From contig NZ_JAHFVG010000007.1 in the NCBI RefSeq assembly GCF_023264675.1, positions 1-64,000 of the forward strand: a DNA stretch of 64,000 nucleotides. Direction: 5' to 3'. The notes below the pieces were generated by a model. The model was not told the DNA's origin. It did not search any database and saw only the letters and a program-made list of their open reading frames with translations. Of this stretch, positions 17,551 to 26,386 are shown piece by piece; the stretch's first letter is position 1, and each line of letters begins with the position of its first letter. The DNA is from Rhodococcus sp. (in: high G+C Gram-positive bacteria). GTDB taxonomy: Bacteria > Actinomycetota > Actinomycetes > Mycobacteriales > Mycobacteriaceae. A program made the position numbers and the translations under genes.

Positions 17551-18747
17551 TCAGCGGGCCGAAGCCGGTAGGCCGAGCGCGGTCATGCCGATGATGTCGC
17601 GCTGCACTTCGTTGGTACCCCCGCCGAAGGTGAGGATCAGCGAAGACCGGTGCAGACGCTCGAGCCGTCCGTGCAGTTGAGCACCGGGCGATCCCTGACG
17701 AAGGGTCGCCGACGGCCCGAGAATTTCCATCATCGTTCGGTATGCCTCGGTGGCGAGTTCGGTTCCGTACACCTTGTTCGCCGACGCATCGGCCGGACCT
17801 GGGGCGTGATCGCCCGCCGAGGCGATCTCCCAGTTCAGGAGTTCGAGGTACGAGACTTTCGCATGCACCCGAGCGAGCGCGATCTGGACCCATTCCTGAT
17901 CGACGATGCGGGTGCCGTCGGGCTTCTTGGTGTTCTGCGCCCACTCCCGTACCTCGCGCAGCGAGGCCGCGAGCGGTCCGGCCGAGGTCAGGGCGACACG
18001 TTCGTGATTGAGCTGATTGGTGATCAGCGACCAGCCGCGATTCTCTTCGCCCACCAGCGACGTCCGCGGGACCCGAACGTCCTGGTAGTAGGTGGCGCTG
18101 GTGTCCGGGCCAGCCATGGTGTGGACGGGAGTCCACGAGAAGCCGTCGGCGTCGGTGGGGACGATGATCATGCTGATGCCGCGGTGCTTTTTGCCGCCGC
18201 TACCGAGCGATTCGAGATCGGTTCGGCACGCGAGCCAGACGTAGTCGGCGTACTGGATCAGCGACGTCCACATCTTCTGTCCGTTGATGACGAAATCGTC
18301 GCCGTCGTGCACTGCCGTCGTGCGGAGGGAGGCGAGGTCGGTACCTGCCTCGGGTTCGGAGTAGCCGATCGAGAAGTGCAGGTCCCCTGCGGCGATGCGC
18401 GGGAGGAAGAACGACTTCTGCTCCTCGGTGCCGAACGCCATGATGGTCGGCGCGACGCTATTGATGGTCAGGAACGGAACGGGCGCGCCTGCGGTCGCGG
18501 CCTCGTCGGTGAAGATCAGCTGCTCCATTGCCGACCGTGCCTGCCCGCCGAACTTTTCCGGCCAGCCGAGCGCGAGCCAGCCGTCGGTACCCATCTGCTT
18601 GACGACGTCGCGGTAGACGCTGCCCTCGCCGTATTCGCCGGAGGTGGAGCCCAGCGCTTCGCGGCGCTCCGGGGTGATCAGGGTGGCGAAGTAGGTGCGC
18701 AGTTCCTCGCGGAGCGCTTCCTGCTCCTCGGTGTACGTGATGTGCAT
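17551..18747 (-). CDS. fadE26: Acyl-CoA dehydrogenase subunit FadE26-like (ChsE4)
   Basis: Catalytic partner of the FadE27-like subunit, 398 aa. It has the usual three-domain order, with GWPEKFGGQ, YSEPEAGTDLASLRT (FAD/substrate loop), NGQKMWTS, and Glu249 in LNHER at the position of the ChsE4 catalytic base (about residue 247 in the mycobacterial enzyme). The C-terminus has ILTFGGGTNEVQRDIIG. It is first in fadE26-fadE27-fadD17, with a KstR box matching the consensus 58-71 bp upstream. Confidence 0.88.
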   Translation of the reverse strand: MHITYTEEQEALREELRTYFATLITPERREALGSTSGEYGEGSVYRDVVKQMGTDGWLALGWPEKFGGQARSAMEQLIFTDEAATAGAPVPFLTINSVAPTIMAFGTEEQKSFFLPRIAAGDLHFSIGYSEPEAGTDLASLRTTAVHDGDDFVINGQKMWTSLIQYADYVWLACRTDLESLGSGGKKHRGISMIIVPTDADGFSWTPVHTMAGPDTSATYYQDVRVPRTSLVGEENRGWSLITNQLNHERVALTSAGPLAASLREVREWAQNTKKPDGTRIVDQEWVQIALARVHAKVSYLELLNWEIASAGDHAPGPADASANKVYGTELATEAYRTMMEILGPSATLRQGSPGAQLHGRLERLHRSSLILTFGGGTNEVQRDIIGMTALGLPASAR

Positions 18748-18804
18748 GTGACGAGCCCCGTTTCTGACACACGTTCTCGGTTTCTCGAATCATTGCACAC
18801 GGGG

Positions 18805-18818
18805 TGGAACAGGTTCTA
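18805..18818. promoter_or_regulatory. KstR-like operator upstream of fadE26
   Basis: TGGAACAGGTTCTA fits TnnAACnnGTTnnA exactly. A weaker two-mismatch copy (TGACACACGTTCTC, 18765-18778) lies closer to the fadE26 start, so tandem sites are possible. Transcription from here would run on the minus strand into fadE26-fadE27-fadD17. Confidence 0.78.
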
Positions 18819-18832
18819 GTGTGACTTCGTCA

Positions 18833-18878
18833 CCCGTGTGCGCGTAGTAGGCGCCAAGGCCTACTACGCGCACACGGG
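18833..18878. repeat. 46-bp palindromic repeat, copy 3 (perfect arms)
   Basis: Arms CCCGTGTGCGCGTAGTAG (18833-18850) and CTACTACGCGCACACGGG (18861-18878) are perfectly complementary, loop 10 nt. This copy lies between divergent genes (fadE26 and fdxD), so it cannot be a simple terminator for either. Confidence 0.92.
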
Positions 18879-18910
18879 CGGGCGCAGCCGCATCGACGAA
18901 AGGATCAGCG

Positions 18911-19099
18911 ATGATCGAGGTGGATTTCGACCTCTGTGAGGCCAACGGTGTGTGCGTCGGCCTTGCTCCGGACGTGTTCGACCTGAACGACGACGACGAA
19001 CTCATCGTCTCGAAGGCTGACCGGCTACCCGAGAACAGGGCCGCAATCGACGGGGCCATTGCGGGTTGCCCGCGTGCAGCGCTCAGCTGGAAGGCGTAG
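18911..19099 (+). CDS. fdxD: Ferredoxin FdxD-like, 3Fe-4S type
   Basis: A 62-aa electron carrier. Cluster ligands: Cys9 and Cys15 (CEANGVC) and Cys53 followed by Pro (GCPRAAL). The second Cys of the classical 4Fe-4S pattern is replaced by Asn12, which indicates a 3Fe-4S or flexible cluster. The ATG is preceded by GAAAGGA at good spacing. It sits between fadE26 and the hsd4A-like gene, as in the mycobacterial steroid region; a likely role is supplying electrons to cytochrome P450 or other oxygenases of sterol catabolism, none of which is in this window. Confidence 0.9.
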   Translation: MIEVDFDLCEANGVCVGLAPDVFDLNDDDELIVSKADRLPENRAAIDGAIAGCPRAALSWKA

Positions 19100-19115
19100 T
19101 TTCCTTGCCTCAAAC

Positions 19116-19129
19116 TGAAACACGTTCTA
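19116..19129. promoter_or_regulatory. KstR-like operator before hsd4A-like gene
   Basis: TGAAACACGTTCTA fits TnnAACnnGTTnnA exactly and ends 10 bp before the GTG start at 19140. Together with the short spacing this suggests a near-leaderless, KstR-controlled transcript. Confidence 0.78.
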
Positions 19130-19139
19130 CATTCCTTCT

Positions 19140-20069
19140 GTGAGCGAACAACAGGTACGACTGGACGGGCGGGTAGCCCTCGTGACGGGCGGCGCTTCCG
19201 GGCTGGGCAGAGCCGAGGCGGTCGGCCTCGCGCAGCTGGGGGCCGACGTCGTGTTCGGCGATATCACTTCCGGACCCGCCGCCGACGAGACCATGGATCT
19301 CATCGAGGCTGCCGGCGCCCGCGGGGCGTTCGTCCCCGGCGATATCGGAGATCGATCGACGGCCGATGCGATGTTCGATATCGCGACGGAGCGATTCGGA
19401 GGCGTCGACATCATTGTCAACAATGCAGGAATCGTGCGAGATCGCATGTTGTTCAACATGTCCGACGAGGATTGGGACGCCGTCGTCCGCGTCCATCTGC
19501 GGGGGCACTTCCTGGTGACGCGCAATGCCGGTGCGTACTGGCGCGCGGAGTCCAAGAAGGTGGGCGCTCCGGTGTACGGGCGCATCGTCAACACGTCCTC
19601 GGAGGCAGGCCTTCTCGGTCCCGAGGGGCAGGCGAACTACGGCGCCGCCAAGGCGGGAATCACGGCGCTGACCCTGTCGGCGTCGCGTGCGTTGACGCGA
19701 TACGGTGTGCGCGCCAACGTGATCTGCCCCCGTGCGCGTACGTCGATGACGGAGGGTGTGTTCGGTGATGCGCCGGATGCGGGGGTCGATCCGCTCTCGC
19801 CCGAGCATGTTGCGACGCTGGTCGGATATCTCGCTTCGCCTGCCGCCGAGCAGGTGAACGGTCAGGTGTTCGTCGTGTACGGGCCGATGGTCGCGCTCAT
19901 GGCTGCGCCGGTCGTCGACCGACGGTTCGACGCCTCGTCCGGGGCGTGGACGGCCGGGTCGTTGGCGGCGGAGCTCGGGGCCTTCTTCCGCGGCCGCGAT
20001 CCGGGGAGGACGTTCTCGGCATCGGACGCGCTCGACCTCGGTGCGCCGCAGGTCACGGCGGGTTCTTGA
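19140..20069 (+). CDS. hsd4A: Short-chain dehydrogenase, Hsd4A-like (steroid beta-hydroxyacyl-CoA dehydrogenase)
   Basis: An SDR of 309 aa, expected to act as 17beta-hydroxysteroid or 3-hydroxyacyl-CoA dehydrogenase in steroid side-chain oxidation. Rossmann motif TGGASGLGRAEAVGLAQLGA, NNAG, catalytic Ser in NTSSEAG and the YGAAKAG YxxxK motif are intact. A C-terminal extension of about 60 residues after the SDR core is shared with this group. The position between fdxD and yrbE4A corresponds to mycobacterial Rv3502c. GTG start, with a KstR box just upstream. Confidence 0.82.
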   Translation: MSEQQVRLDGRVALVTGGASGLGRAEAVGLAQLGADVVFGDITSGPAADETMDLIEAAGARGAFVPGDIGDRSTADAMFDIATERFGGVDIIVNNAGIVRDRMLFNMSDEDWDAVVRVHLRGHFLVTRNAGAYWRAESKKVGAPVYGRIVNTSSEAGLLGPEGQANYGAAKAGITALTLSASRALTRYGVRANVICPRARTSMTEGVFGDAPDAGVDPLSPEHVATLVGYLASPAAEQVNGQVFVVYGPMVALMAAPVVDRRFDASSGAWTAGSLAAELGAFFRGRDPGRTFSASDALDLGAPQVTAGS

Positions 20070-20153
20070 GCTTTTCCGGTTTCGGTCACATTGCCGTCCG
20101 TCCGGGGCGAAGATGGGCGTGGCCGGGGTGGTCACCCGCGCGGTGCTCAAAAC

Positions 20154-20167
20154 TGGATCACGTTCCA
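20154..20167. promoter_or_regulatory. KstR-like operator, distal, yrbE4A promoter
   Basis: TGGATCACGTTCCA has one mismatch to TnnAACnnGTTnnA and is flanked by complementary bases (CTGGA/TCCAG). It lies 90 bp upstream of the second box, a spacing compatible with a cooperative or auxiliary site. Confidence 0.5.
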
Positions 20168-20236
20168 GTTTCGATGAGGCCAAATGTCGCAATTCGGTTG
20201 CGCTGCAGCGCTATATTCCTACAAAGAGTCAAGTTT

Positions 20237-20265
20237 TTGACTACCGAACGTGTTCTAGTTAATAT
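20237..20265 (+). promoter_or_regulatory. Promoter of yrbE4A-mce4 operon with KstR box in spacer
   Basis: A -35 TTGACT (20237-20242) and -10 TAATAT (20260-20265) are separated by exactly 17 bp. The spacer contains CCGAACGTGTTCTA (20244-20257), a KstR-like box with one mismatch. Binding there would block RNA polymerase, explaining sterol-inducible expression. The expected transcript start is near 20272, about 27 nt before the yrbE4A ATG. Confidence 0.75.
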
Positions 20266-20298
20266 GACCTGGATCACAACACGAGCATGGGAGGGTTC

Positions 20299-21063
20299 AT
20301 GAACGACCTCCTCCTCGTACCGTTGCGCGCCGTCGGAGCGTTCTTCGACATGTCCTGGTTCACCCTGCGGGCGGTGTTCTCGCGCCCGTTCCAGCGCCGG
20401 GAGTTCGTCGACCAGGCATGGTTCATCGCCCGCGTCTCCATCGTCCCGACGGTTCTCGTCGCGGTCCCGTTCACGGTGCTCGTCAGCTTCACCATCAACA
20501 TCCTGCTGAGGGAGATCGGTGCCGCGGACCTCAGCGGCGCCGGCGCCGCCCTCGGTGCCGTCACGCAGGTCGGGCCGATCGTGACCGTGCTCATCGTCGC
20601 CGGAGCGGGTGCCACCGCGATCTGCGCAGATCTCGCCGCTCGCACCATCCGCGAGGAGATCGACGCGATGCGAGTGCTCGGCATCAACCCGATCCACCGA
20701 CTGGTCGTCCCACGCGTGCTCGCGTCGACGGTGGTCGCCCTGCTGCTCAATGGACTCGTCTGCACCATCGGCATACTGGGCGGATTCGTGTTCTCGGTGT
20801 TCCTGCAAGGGGTCAACCCCGGCTCGTTCGTCAGTGGAATCACCCTGCTCACCGGTTTCGGGGAACTCGTCGTCTCCGAGATCAAGGCCGGTCTCTTCGG
20901 CATGATCGCCGGCTTGGTCGCCTGTTTCCTCGGACTGAATGTCAGGGGCGGCGCCAAGAGCGTCGGCGACGCGGTCAACCAGACGGTCGTGTTCGCGTTC
21001 ATGGCCTTGTTCGTGGTCAACGTCGTGGTCACCGCCGTCGGCATCAAGTTGACGGCCGGATGA
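20299..21063 (+). CDS. yrbE4A: Mce4 permease subunit YrbE4A
   Basis: Integral membrane permease (MlaE family) of the Mce4 sterol importer, 254 aa. ATG 20299 is preferred over 20287 because GGGAGG sits 5 bases before it. About five to six hydrophobic segments are visible, and the MlaE-type coupling motif appears as IREEIDAMRVLGINPIHRLVVPR (about 117-139). First gene of a ten-gene run yrbE4A-yrbE4B-mce4A-F behind a KstR-controlled promoter. It probably pairs with YrbE4B and a remote MceG ATPase, absent here. Confidence 0.93.
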   Translation: MNDLLLVPLRAVGAFFDMSWFTLRAVFSRPFQRREFVDQAWFIARVSIVPTVLVAVPFTVLVSFTINILLREIGAADLSGAGAALGAVTQVGPIVTVLIVAGAGATAICADLAARTIREEIDAMRVLGINPIHRLVVPRVLASTVVALLLNGLVCTIGILGGFVFSVFLQGVNPGSFVSGITLLTGFGELVVSEIKAGLFGMIAGLVACFLGLNVRGGAKSVGDAVNQTVVFAFMALFVVNVVVTAVGIKLTAG

Positions 21064-21074
21064 GGCGGCGCTGA

Positions 21075-21926
21075 ATGGCTCTCGCCGCTGCCGGCCGATT
21101 TCCCGTGACACGCAGGCGCATCGCCCGCGCATCACGTTCGGCCGATCGCCTCGGAGAGCAGGCGATCTTCTACCTCGAGGCGCTCGCGTCGGTGCCGAAA
21201 GCGGCCGTCCGCTACAAGCGCGAGACGCTTCGACTCGTCGCCGAGATCAGCATGGGATCGGGCGCGCTCGCCGTCATCGGTGGCACGGTCGTCATCGTCG
21301 GATTTCTGACTCTCTTCGCAGGCGCAACCATTGCGGTCCAGGGATTCTCGTCGCTCGGCAATATCGGAGTCGAAGCTCTCACCGGCTTCTTCGCAGCGTT
21401 CATCAACGTCCGCATCGCCGCACCCGTCATCGCCGGCATCGGACTCGCCGCGACCATCGGAGCAGGTTCCACCGCGCAACTCGGCGCGATGCGCGTGTCC
21501 GAGGAGATCGACGCACTCGAATCGATGGCCATTCCGTCGGTCCCGTACCTCGTCAGCACCCGTGTGCTGGCAGGCATGATCGCCATCGTCCCGCTGTATT
21601 CGCTCGCCGTCATCGCCTCGTTCATCGCGAGTCGCTTTGCCACCGTGGTGATCTACGCCCAGTCGTCCGGTGTGTACGACCATTACTTCGACACGTTCCT
21701 GATACCGACGGACATTCTGTGGTCGTTCGCACAGGCCATCGTCATGGCGCTTGCGGTCATGCTCATCCACACCTACCACGGGTACACCGCGAGCGGTGGT
21801 CCGGTGGGAGTCGGTGTCGCCGTGGGCAACGCGGTCCGCGCATCGCTGATCGCGGTGGTCACCGTCACGCTGTTGATCTCGCTCGCCATCTACGGCAGCT
21901 CCGGCAACTTCAACCTGTCGGGCTAG
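21075..21926 (+). CDS. yrbE4B: Mce4 permease subunit YrbE4B
   Basis: Second MlaE-family permease of the Mce4 transporter, 283 aa. The N-terminal 35 residues are basic and amphipathic; membrane segments follow. The coupling motif is SEEIDALESMAIPSVPYLVSTRV. It starts 11 bp after yrbE4A and ends 7 bp before mce4A, consistent with one transcript. It would dimerise with YrbE4A in the inner membrane. Confidence 0.93.
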   Translation: MALAAAGRFPVTRRRIARASRSADRLGEQAIFYLEALASVPKAAVRYKRETLRLVAEISMGSGALAVIGGTVVIVGFLTLFAGATIAVQGFSSLGNIGVEALTGFFAAFINVRIAAPVIAGIGLAATIGAGSTAQLGAMRVSEEIDALESMAIPSVPYLVSTRVLAGMIAIVPLYSLAVIASFIASRFATVVIYAQSSGVYDHYFDTFLIPTDILWSFAQAIVMALAVMLIHTYHGYTASGGPVGVGVAVGNAVRASLIAVVTVTLLISLAIYGSSGNFNLSG

Positions 21927-21933
21927 GGCTCCG

Positions 21934-23082
21934 ATGAAGAAACTTGCCGCCGCAGGCCTCGTGCTCGAGCTCGTCGCCATCGCCGCGTTCGCGTTGACGA
22001 CATTCTCCGGCGGGTTCACCACCACGGTGCCGGTCACGGTCACCTCCGAACGCGCAGGTCTGGTGATGGATCCGAATGCCAAGGTCAAGATGCGGGGCGT
22101 CGAGGTCGGCCGGGTCGGCGCCATCACGCAGGACGGCTCTCTGGCGCGCATCGATCTCGATCTGGACCCCTTGATGCTGTCCATGATTCCGGCGAACGTC
22201 GCGGTCGACATCAAGTCGACCACCGTGTTCGGGGCGAAGTACGTCAACCTGATCGTCCCGCAGAATCCCTCCGCCGACACCATCACGGCAGGCACCGTGA
22301 TCTCCGCCGACAGCGTGACCGTCGAATTCAACACGCTGTTCCAGCACCTGTCGGACGTACTGCAGAAGCTGGAGCCGGAGAAGCTCAATGCCACCCTCGG
22401 GGCTGTGTCGTCCGCGCTTCGGGGACGAGGCGAGGAACTAGGTTCGCTGCTGGAGGACACCGATTCCTACCTCACCACCATGAACCCGAGTCTTCCTGCC
22501 CTGCAGCATGATCTGTCGGCCGCTGCCGTCGTCACCAACGTCTACGCCGATGCGACACCGGATCTCATGCGCGTTCTCGACAATGCGACGGCGACGTCGA
22601 ACACCATCGTGAGCGAGCAGGCGAACCTGGACATGCTCCTGATCAACGTCACCGGCCTCGCCGACACCGCCGATCAGGTGCTTACCGAGAACGAGCAACC
22701 GGTGGAAACAGCACTGAGCACCCTCACCGACACCACAACGCTGCTCGACGAGTACTCGCCTGCCCTCACCTGCTTCCTCGTCGGACTCAACAAGGGGCGC
22801 TTGGCATTCGGTCCGCTGGCGGGTGCAGGCGACAACGCGTCCATCCAGCTCAGCTCGTCGTTCCTGCTGGGTGACCCCGGTTACTCCGTCCCCAAGGACC
22901 TCCCCAAGATCGCGGCCTCGGGCGGCCCGAACTGCTACGGGCTCCCCGACTTCGATCCGAAGCAGGGACCGGCGCCGTTCGTCGTCGCGGACACCGGCAC
23001 AGTGCCCTACGTACCGGCCACGCAGCCCTCGGTCAACGTGCCGACCATCTTCCAGTTCCTGTTCGCGGGAGCGTGGCCATGA
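21934..23082 (+). CDS. mce4A: Mce4A sterol-import protein
   Basis: Substrate-binding or channel subunit of the Mce4 importer, 382 aa. An N-terminal hydrophobic anchor (LAAAGLVLELVAIAAFALTTF) precedes the MCE beta-barrel domain (about 38-115: VTSERAGLVMDPNAKVKMRG and VGRVGAIT), then a long helical region and a C-terminal segment with CYGLPDF. The six mce4 proteins are thought to form a hexameric tube across the periplasm. Its stop overlaps the mce4B start (ATGA). Confidence 0.93.
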   Translation: MKKLAAAGLVLELVAIAAFALTTFSGGFTTTVPVTVTSERAGLVMDPNAKVKMRGVEVGRVGAITQDGSLARIDLDLDPLMLSMIPANVAVDIKSTTVFGAKYVNLIVPQNPSADTITAGTVISADSVTVEFNTLFQHLSDVLQKLEPEKLNATLGAVSSALRGRGEELGSLLEDTDSYLTTMNPSLPALQHDLSAAAVVTNVYADATPDLMRVLDNATATSNTIVSEQANLDMLLINVTGLADTADQVLTENEQPVETALSTLTDTTTLLDEYSPALTCFLVGLNKGRLAFGPLAGAGDNASIQLSSSFLLGDPGYSVPKDLPKIAASGGPNCYGLPDFDPKQGPAPFVVADTGTVPYVPATQPSVNVPTIFQFLFAGAWP

Positions 23083-24110
23083 GGGGCAATGCGGTCAAGC
23101 TCTCGATCTTCGCGCTGGTCATGGTGCTGATCTTCGCGGCGCTCGCGTTGGTGTTCAGTCAGTACCGCTTCGGAAGTGCCGACGGCTATCACGCGGTGTT
23201 CGACGACGCGTCCGGGCTGAAGTCGGGAGACAAGGTCCGTATCGCCGGAGTGCCCGTCGGGTCGGTGAAGGGCGTGGAGATCACCGGCGGCAATCTGGCC
23301 GAGGTGGACTTCGACGTCGACGCCCGGTATCGACTGCTCACCAGTACCGCCGCCACCGTGCGCTACGAGAACCTGGTGGGGGATCGGTATCTCGAGTTAC
23401 TCGAAGGTCCGGGCGCAGCCGAGCAGTTGGATGACGGCGGCACCATCCCGGTCGAGCAGACGGCACCGGCTCTCGATCTGGATCTACTGCTCGGCGGCTT
23501 CAAACCGCTGCTACGCGGACTCGATCCGGAACAGGTCAACGATCTCACCGGTGCGCTGTTGCAGGTCCTCCAGGGCCAGGGAGGGACGCTGGTGTCGCTG
23601 CTGGGCAACACGAGTTCGTTCACCACCGCGCTCGCCGACCGCGATCAGCTGATCGGCGATGTCATCACCAACCTGAACACCACCCTCGGCACGATCGACG
23701 GTCAAGGGGAGCAATTCGAGACGACGATCGATTCGCTTCAGCAGTTGATCAGCGGGCTCGCCCAGGACAAGGACCCGATCGGCGACGCTATCCCGCGGAT
23801 CGATTCTGCGACCGGCGATCTCGCGGGTCTGCTCGAAGCCACTCGCCCGGACATCCAGTCCATGATCGCCGAGGCCAACCGCACCGCGACCCAACTCGAT
23901 CTGGGCAAGGACAACATCGACACGGTTCTCACCCGCCTGCCGAGCGACTACAAGAAGTTGATCCGCGTGGGTTCGTACGGCAGCTTCTTCCAGTTCTATC
24001 TGTGCTCCAACACATTCAAGATCTCGGGCCCCGAAGGATCGCCGACGCTGCTGGTTCCGACGGCGAAGCAGGACACGGGGAGGTGCGCGAACATCAATGG
24101 ACAAAACTAG
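23079..24110 (+). CDS. mce4B: Mce4B sterol-import protein
   Basis: Mce family subunit of 343 aa. ATG 23079 overlaps the mce4A stop and is preferred over GTG 23073. Features: N-terminal transmembrane anchor (LSIFALVMVLIFAALALVF), MCE domain (YHAVFDDASGLKSGDKVRIAGVPVG region), then the helical section. The C-terminus overlaps mce4C by 14 bp, indicating translational coupling. Confidence 0.93.
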   Translation: MRGNAVKLSIFALVMVLIFAALALVFSQYRFGSADGYHAVFDDASGLKSGDKVRIAGVPVGSVKGVEITGGNLAEVDFDVDARYRLLTSTAATVRYENLVGDRYLELLEGPGAAEQLDDGGTIPVEQTAPALDLDLLLGGFKPLLRGLDPEQVNDLTGALLQVLQGQGGTLVSLLGNTSSFTTALADRDQLIGDVITNLNTTLGTIDGQGEQFETTIDSLQQLISGLAQDKDPIGDAIPRIDSATGDLAGLLEATRPDIQSMIAEANRTATQLDLGKDNIDTVLTRLPSDYKKLIRVGSYGSFFQFYLCSNTFKISGPEGSPTLLVPTAKQDTGRCANINGQN

Positions 24111-25152
24111 AAATCTCGTTCAAGTCGGACTGATCGGCATCGTGCTCTCGGTGTGCATCGTCCTCGCCACGCTGCAGTACGACCGACTGCCGTTCCTGTC
24201 CGGCGGATCGAACTACTCGGCGCTCTTCCTCGACGCAGGCGGGCTGATGGTCGGCGACAACGTCACGGTCGCCGGCGTCACCGTCGGGAAGGTCGACGAC
24301 ATAGCGCTGGCGGGCCAGGAAGTGCGGGTCGACTTCACGGTGGCCGAAAACATCCAACTCGGCGACGCCACATCGGTGGACATCAAGACCAACACGATCC
24401 TCGGACGGAAGTCCTTGAAGGTCACCCCAGCCGGAGCCGGTGCCGTCGGGGCCCGCGAGACCATTCCGTCGAGCCGGACCACCTCGCCCTATTCGCTGAC
24501 CGATGCGCTCGGCGACCTGAGCACCACCGTCTCCGAACTCGACACCACGCAATTGGGGGATGCGATGAACGTCGTGTCCGACACCTTCGCCGATACGCCG
24601 CCCGATCTTCGGGCAGCACTCGACGGCATCAGCAGACTCTCGGCCAGCATCAACTCCCGCGACGACAGCCTGCAGCAATTGCTCGACCGCGCGGAAAGTG
24701 TGACGGGAATACTCGCCGATCGCAGTGGGCAGATCAACCAACTGGTGCTCGACGGAAACGAGCTGTTCGGCGAGCTCGATCGCAGGCGCACCGCGATCAG
24801 CCAACTGATCACCAACATATCGTCGGTCTCGCGCCAACTCACGGCGCTCGTCCAAGAAAATCAGGCGCAGATGGGACCGACGCTCGAGAAGCTCAATTCG
24901 GTTGTTGCCGTGCTGCAGAAGAACAACGACAACATCGCGGGTGCACTCGACGGTCTCGGCCCCTACATCAGCGCACTCGGGGAGTCGGTGGCCAGCGGAC
25001 CGTTCTTCAATGCTTACATCCAGAACATTCTGCCCAGTTCGTGGTGGAAGACCGTCGTCGACGGCATCGTGGCGCCGGATCAGCTACCGCAGACCCTGCA
25101 AGACCTACTGCCCAAGAACGCACCACCGATACTGAAACCACCGGGGCAGTGA
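24097..25152 (+). CDS. mce4C: Mce4C sterol-import protein
   Basis: Mce family subunit of 351 aa. Membrane anchor VGLIGIVLSVCIVLATLQY, MCE domain (YSALFLDAGGLMVGDNVTVAG), coiled/helical region (NINSRDDSLQQL-like heptads) and a Pro-rich end (NAPPILKPPGQ). Overlaps mce4B by 14 bp and is separated from mce4D by one base. Confidence 0.93.
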   Translation: MDKTRNLVQVGLIGIVLSVCIVLATLQYDRLPFLSGGSNYSALFLDAGGLMVGDNVTVAGVTVGKVDDIALAGQEVRVDFTVAENIQLGDATSVDIKTNTILGRKSLKVTPAGAGAVGARETIPSSRTTSPYSLTDALGDLSTTVSELDTTQLGDAMNVVSDTFADTPPDLRAALDGISRLSASINSRDDSLQQLLDRAESVTGILADRSGQINQLVLDGNELFGELDRRRTAISQLITNISSVSRQLTALVQENQAQMGPTLEKLNSVVAVLQKNNDNIAGALDGLGPYISALGESVASGPFFNAYIQNILPSSWWKTVVDGIVAPDQLPQTLQDLLPKNAPPILKPPGQ

Positions 25153-25153
25153 G

Positions 25154-26386
25154 ATGAAGAAGATACTGGTCGCCGCCGTGCTGGTTCTCGCGCTCGTCGC
25201 GGGAGGCTACGTCGCCTACACACACCTGAATCGCAGCACCGTCGTCGCCGAATTCTCCTCGGCGACAGGACTGTACGCCGGTGACGATGTACGCGTTCTC
25301 GGAGTGAACGTCGGCACGGTGGACTCGATCGAGCCGAAGGGCGAGAGCTCGGTGGTGACGATGCACGTCGAGTCCGCCATCGAGATTCCGGCGGACGCGA
25401 AGGCCGTCATCATCGCCCAGAGTCTGGTGTCGGCGCGGTTCGTGCAGCTCACGCCGGTCTTCTCAGGAGGACCCGGTCTCGGCGACGGGGCCACCATTCC
25501 GATCGAGCGCACCGCCGTTCCGGTGGAGTGGGACGAGATCAAGACCGAACTGACCAAGCTGTCGACGGCGCTCGGCCCGGACGGTGTCGATGGGCAGGGT
25601 CCTGCCGGTCGATTCATCGACACTGCTGCCGACAACCTCGACGGCAACGGCGAGTCGCTGCGCACGACGTTGACCGAACTGTCGGACACCATGCGGGTGC
25701 TCTCCGACGGTCGTAGTGATCTGTTCTCCACGATCAGGAATCTGCAGGCCTTCGTCACGGCGCTGTCGAACAGCAACGAGCAGATCGTTCAGTTCGGAGG
25801 CCGCCTGGCGTCGGTCTCGGAGATGCTCGCGCAGAGTTCCGACGAATTCGGCACTGCCATGACCGATCTCAACGTCGCCATCGGTGAGGTGCAGCGATTC
25901 GTCACCGACAACCAAGCCGGCCTTGTCGAAGGCGTCGCCCGCCTCGCCGATGCCACCGCGGTGCTCACCACGAAGCGTCCGGAGATCGAGCGGATCCTGC
26001 ACGCGGGTCCCAACGCGCTGGCGAACTTCAACAACATCTACCAACCGGCGCAGGGAACATTGACCGGCGCCATCGCGGCCAACAATTTCGGCAATCCCAT
26101 CAACTTCGTCTGCGGTGCGGTGGCAGGAATCGAGAATGCGACGTCCGAACGCAGCGCCGACCTCTGCAAGCAGTACCTCGGTCCGGTGCTCAGCTCGTTG
26201 GTGTTCAATTATCCGGCCTTCCTGGCCAATCCGATCATGGGAGTCGACGCGTACCCCGACCAGATCGTCTACACCGAACCCGGGCTGGAGCAGGCGCCTG
26301 AACCCGCGCCTGCACCCTCCCCGGTCGCGGATATGCCGACCGTCCAGATTCCCAGCCTGAGCGACCTTTTGGGAGGTGGGCGATGA
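25154..26386 (+). CDS. mce4D: Mce4D sterol-import protein
   Basis: Mce family subunit of 410 aa. N-terminal anchor (ILVAAVLVLALVAGGYVAY), MCE domain (EFSSATGLYAGDDVRVLGVNVG), long helical domain, and a C-terminal Pro/Ala tail (EQAPEPAPAPSPVADMPTV). The stop overlaps the mce4E start by 4 bp. Cysteines near the C-terminus (FVCGAVAG, ADLCKQYLG) are usual in this subunit. Confidence 0.93.
   Translation: MKKILVAAVLVLALVAGGYVAYTHLNRSTVVAEFSSATGLYAGDDVRVLGVNVGTVDSIEPKGESSVVTMHVESAIEIPADAKAVIIAQSLVSARFVQLTPVFSGGPGLGDGATIPIERTAVPVEWDEIKTELTKLSTALGPDGVDGQGPAGRFIDTAADNLDGNGESLRTTLTELSDTMRVLSDGRSDLFSTIRNLQAFVTALSNSNEQIVQFGGRLASVSEMLAQSSDEFGTAMTDLNVAIGEVQRFVTDNQAGLVEGVARLADATAVLTTKRPEIERILHAGPNALANFNNIYQPAQGTLTGAIAANNFGNPINFVCGAVAGIENATSERSADLCKQYLGPVLSSLVFNYPAFLANPIMGVDAYPDQIVYTEPGLEQAPEPAPAPSPVADMPTVQIPSLSDLLGGGR

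Noticed and set aside
18765-18778. Second KstR box before fadE26 (TGACACACGTTCTC)
   Set aside because: Two mismatches to TnnAACnnGTTnnA; kept only as a note with the exact-match site.
21132-22460. 442-codon minus-strand ORF across yrbE4B and mce4A
   Set aside because: Antisense shadow of two confidently identified genes in a high-GC region; repetitive charged composition.
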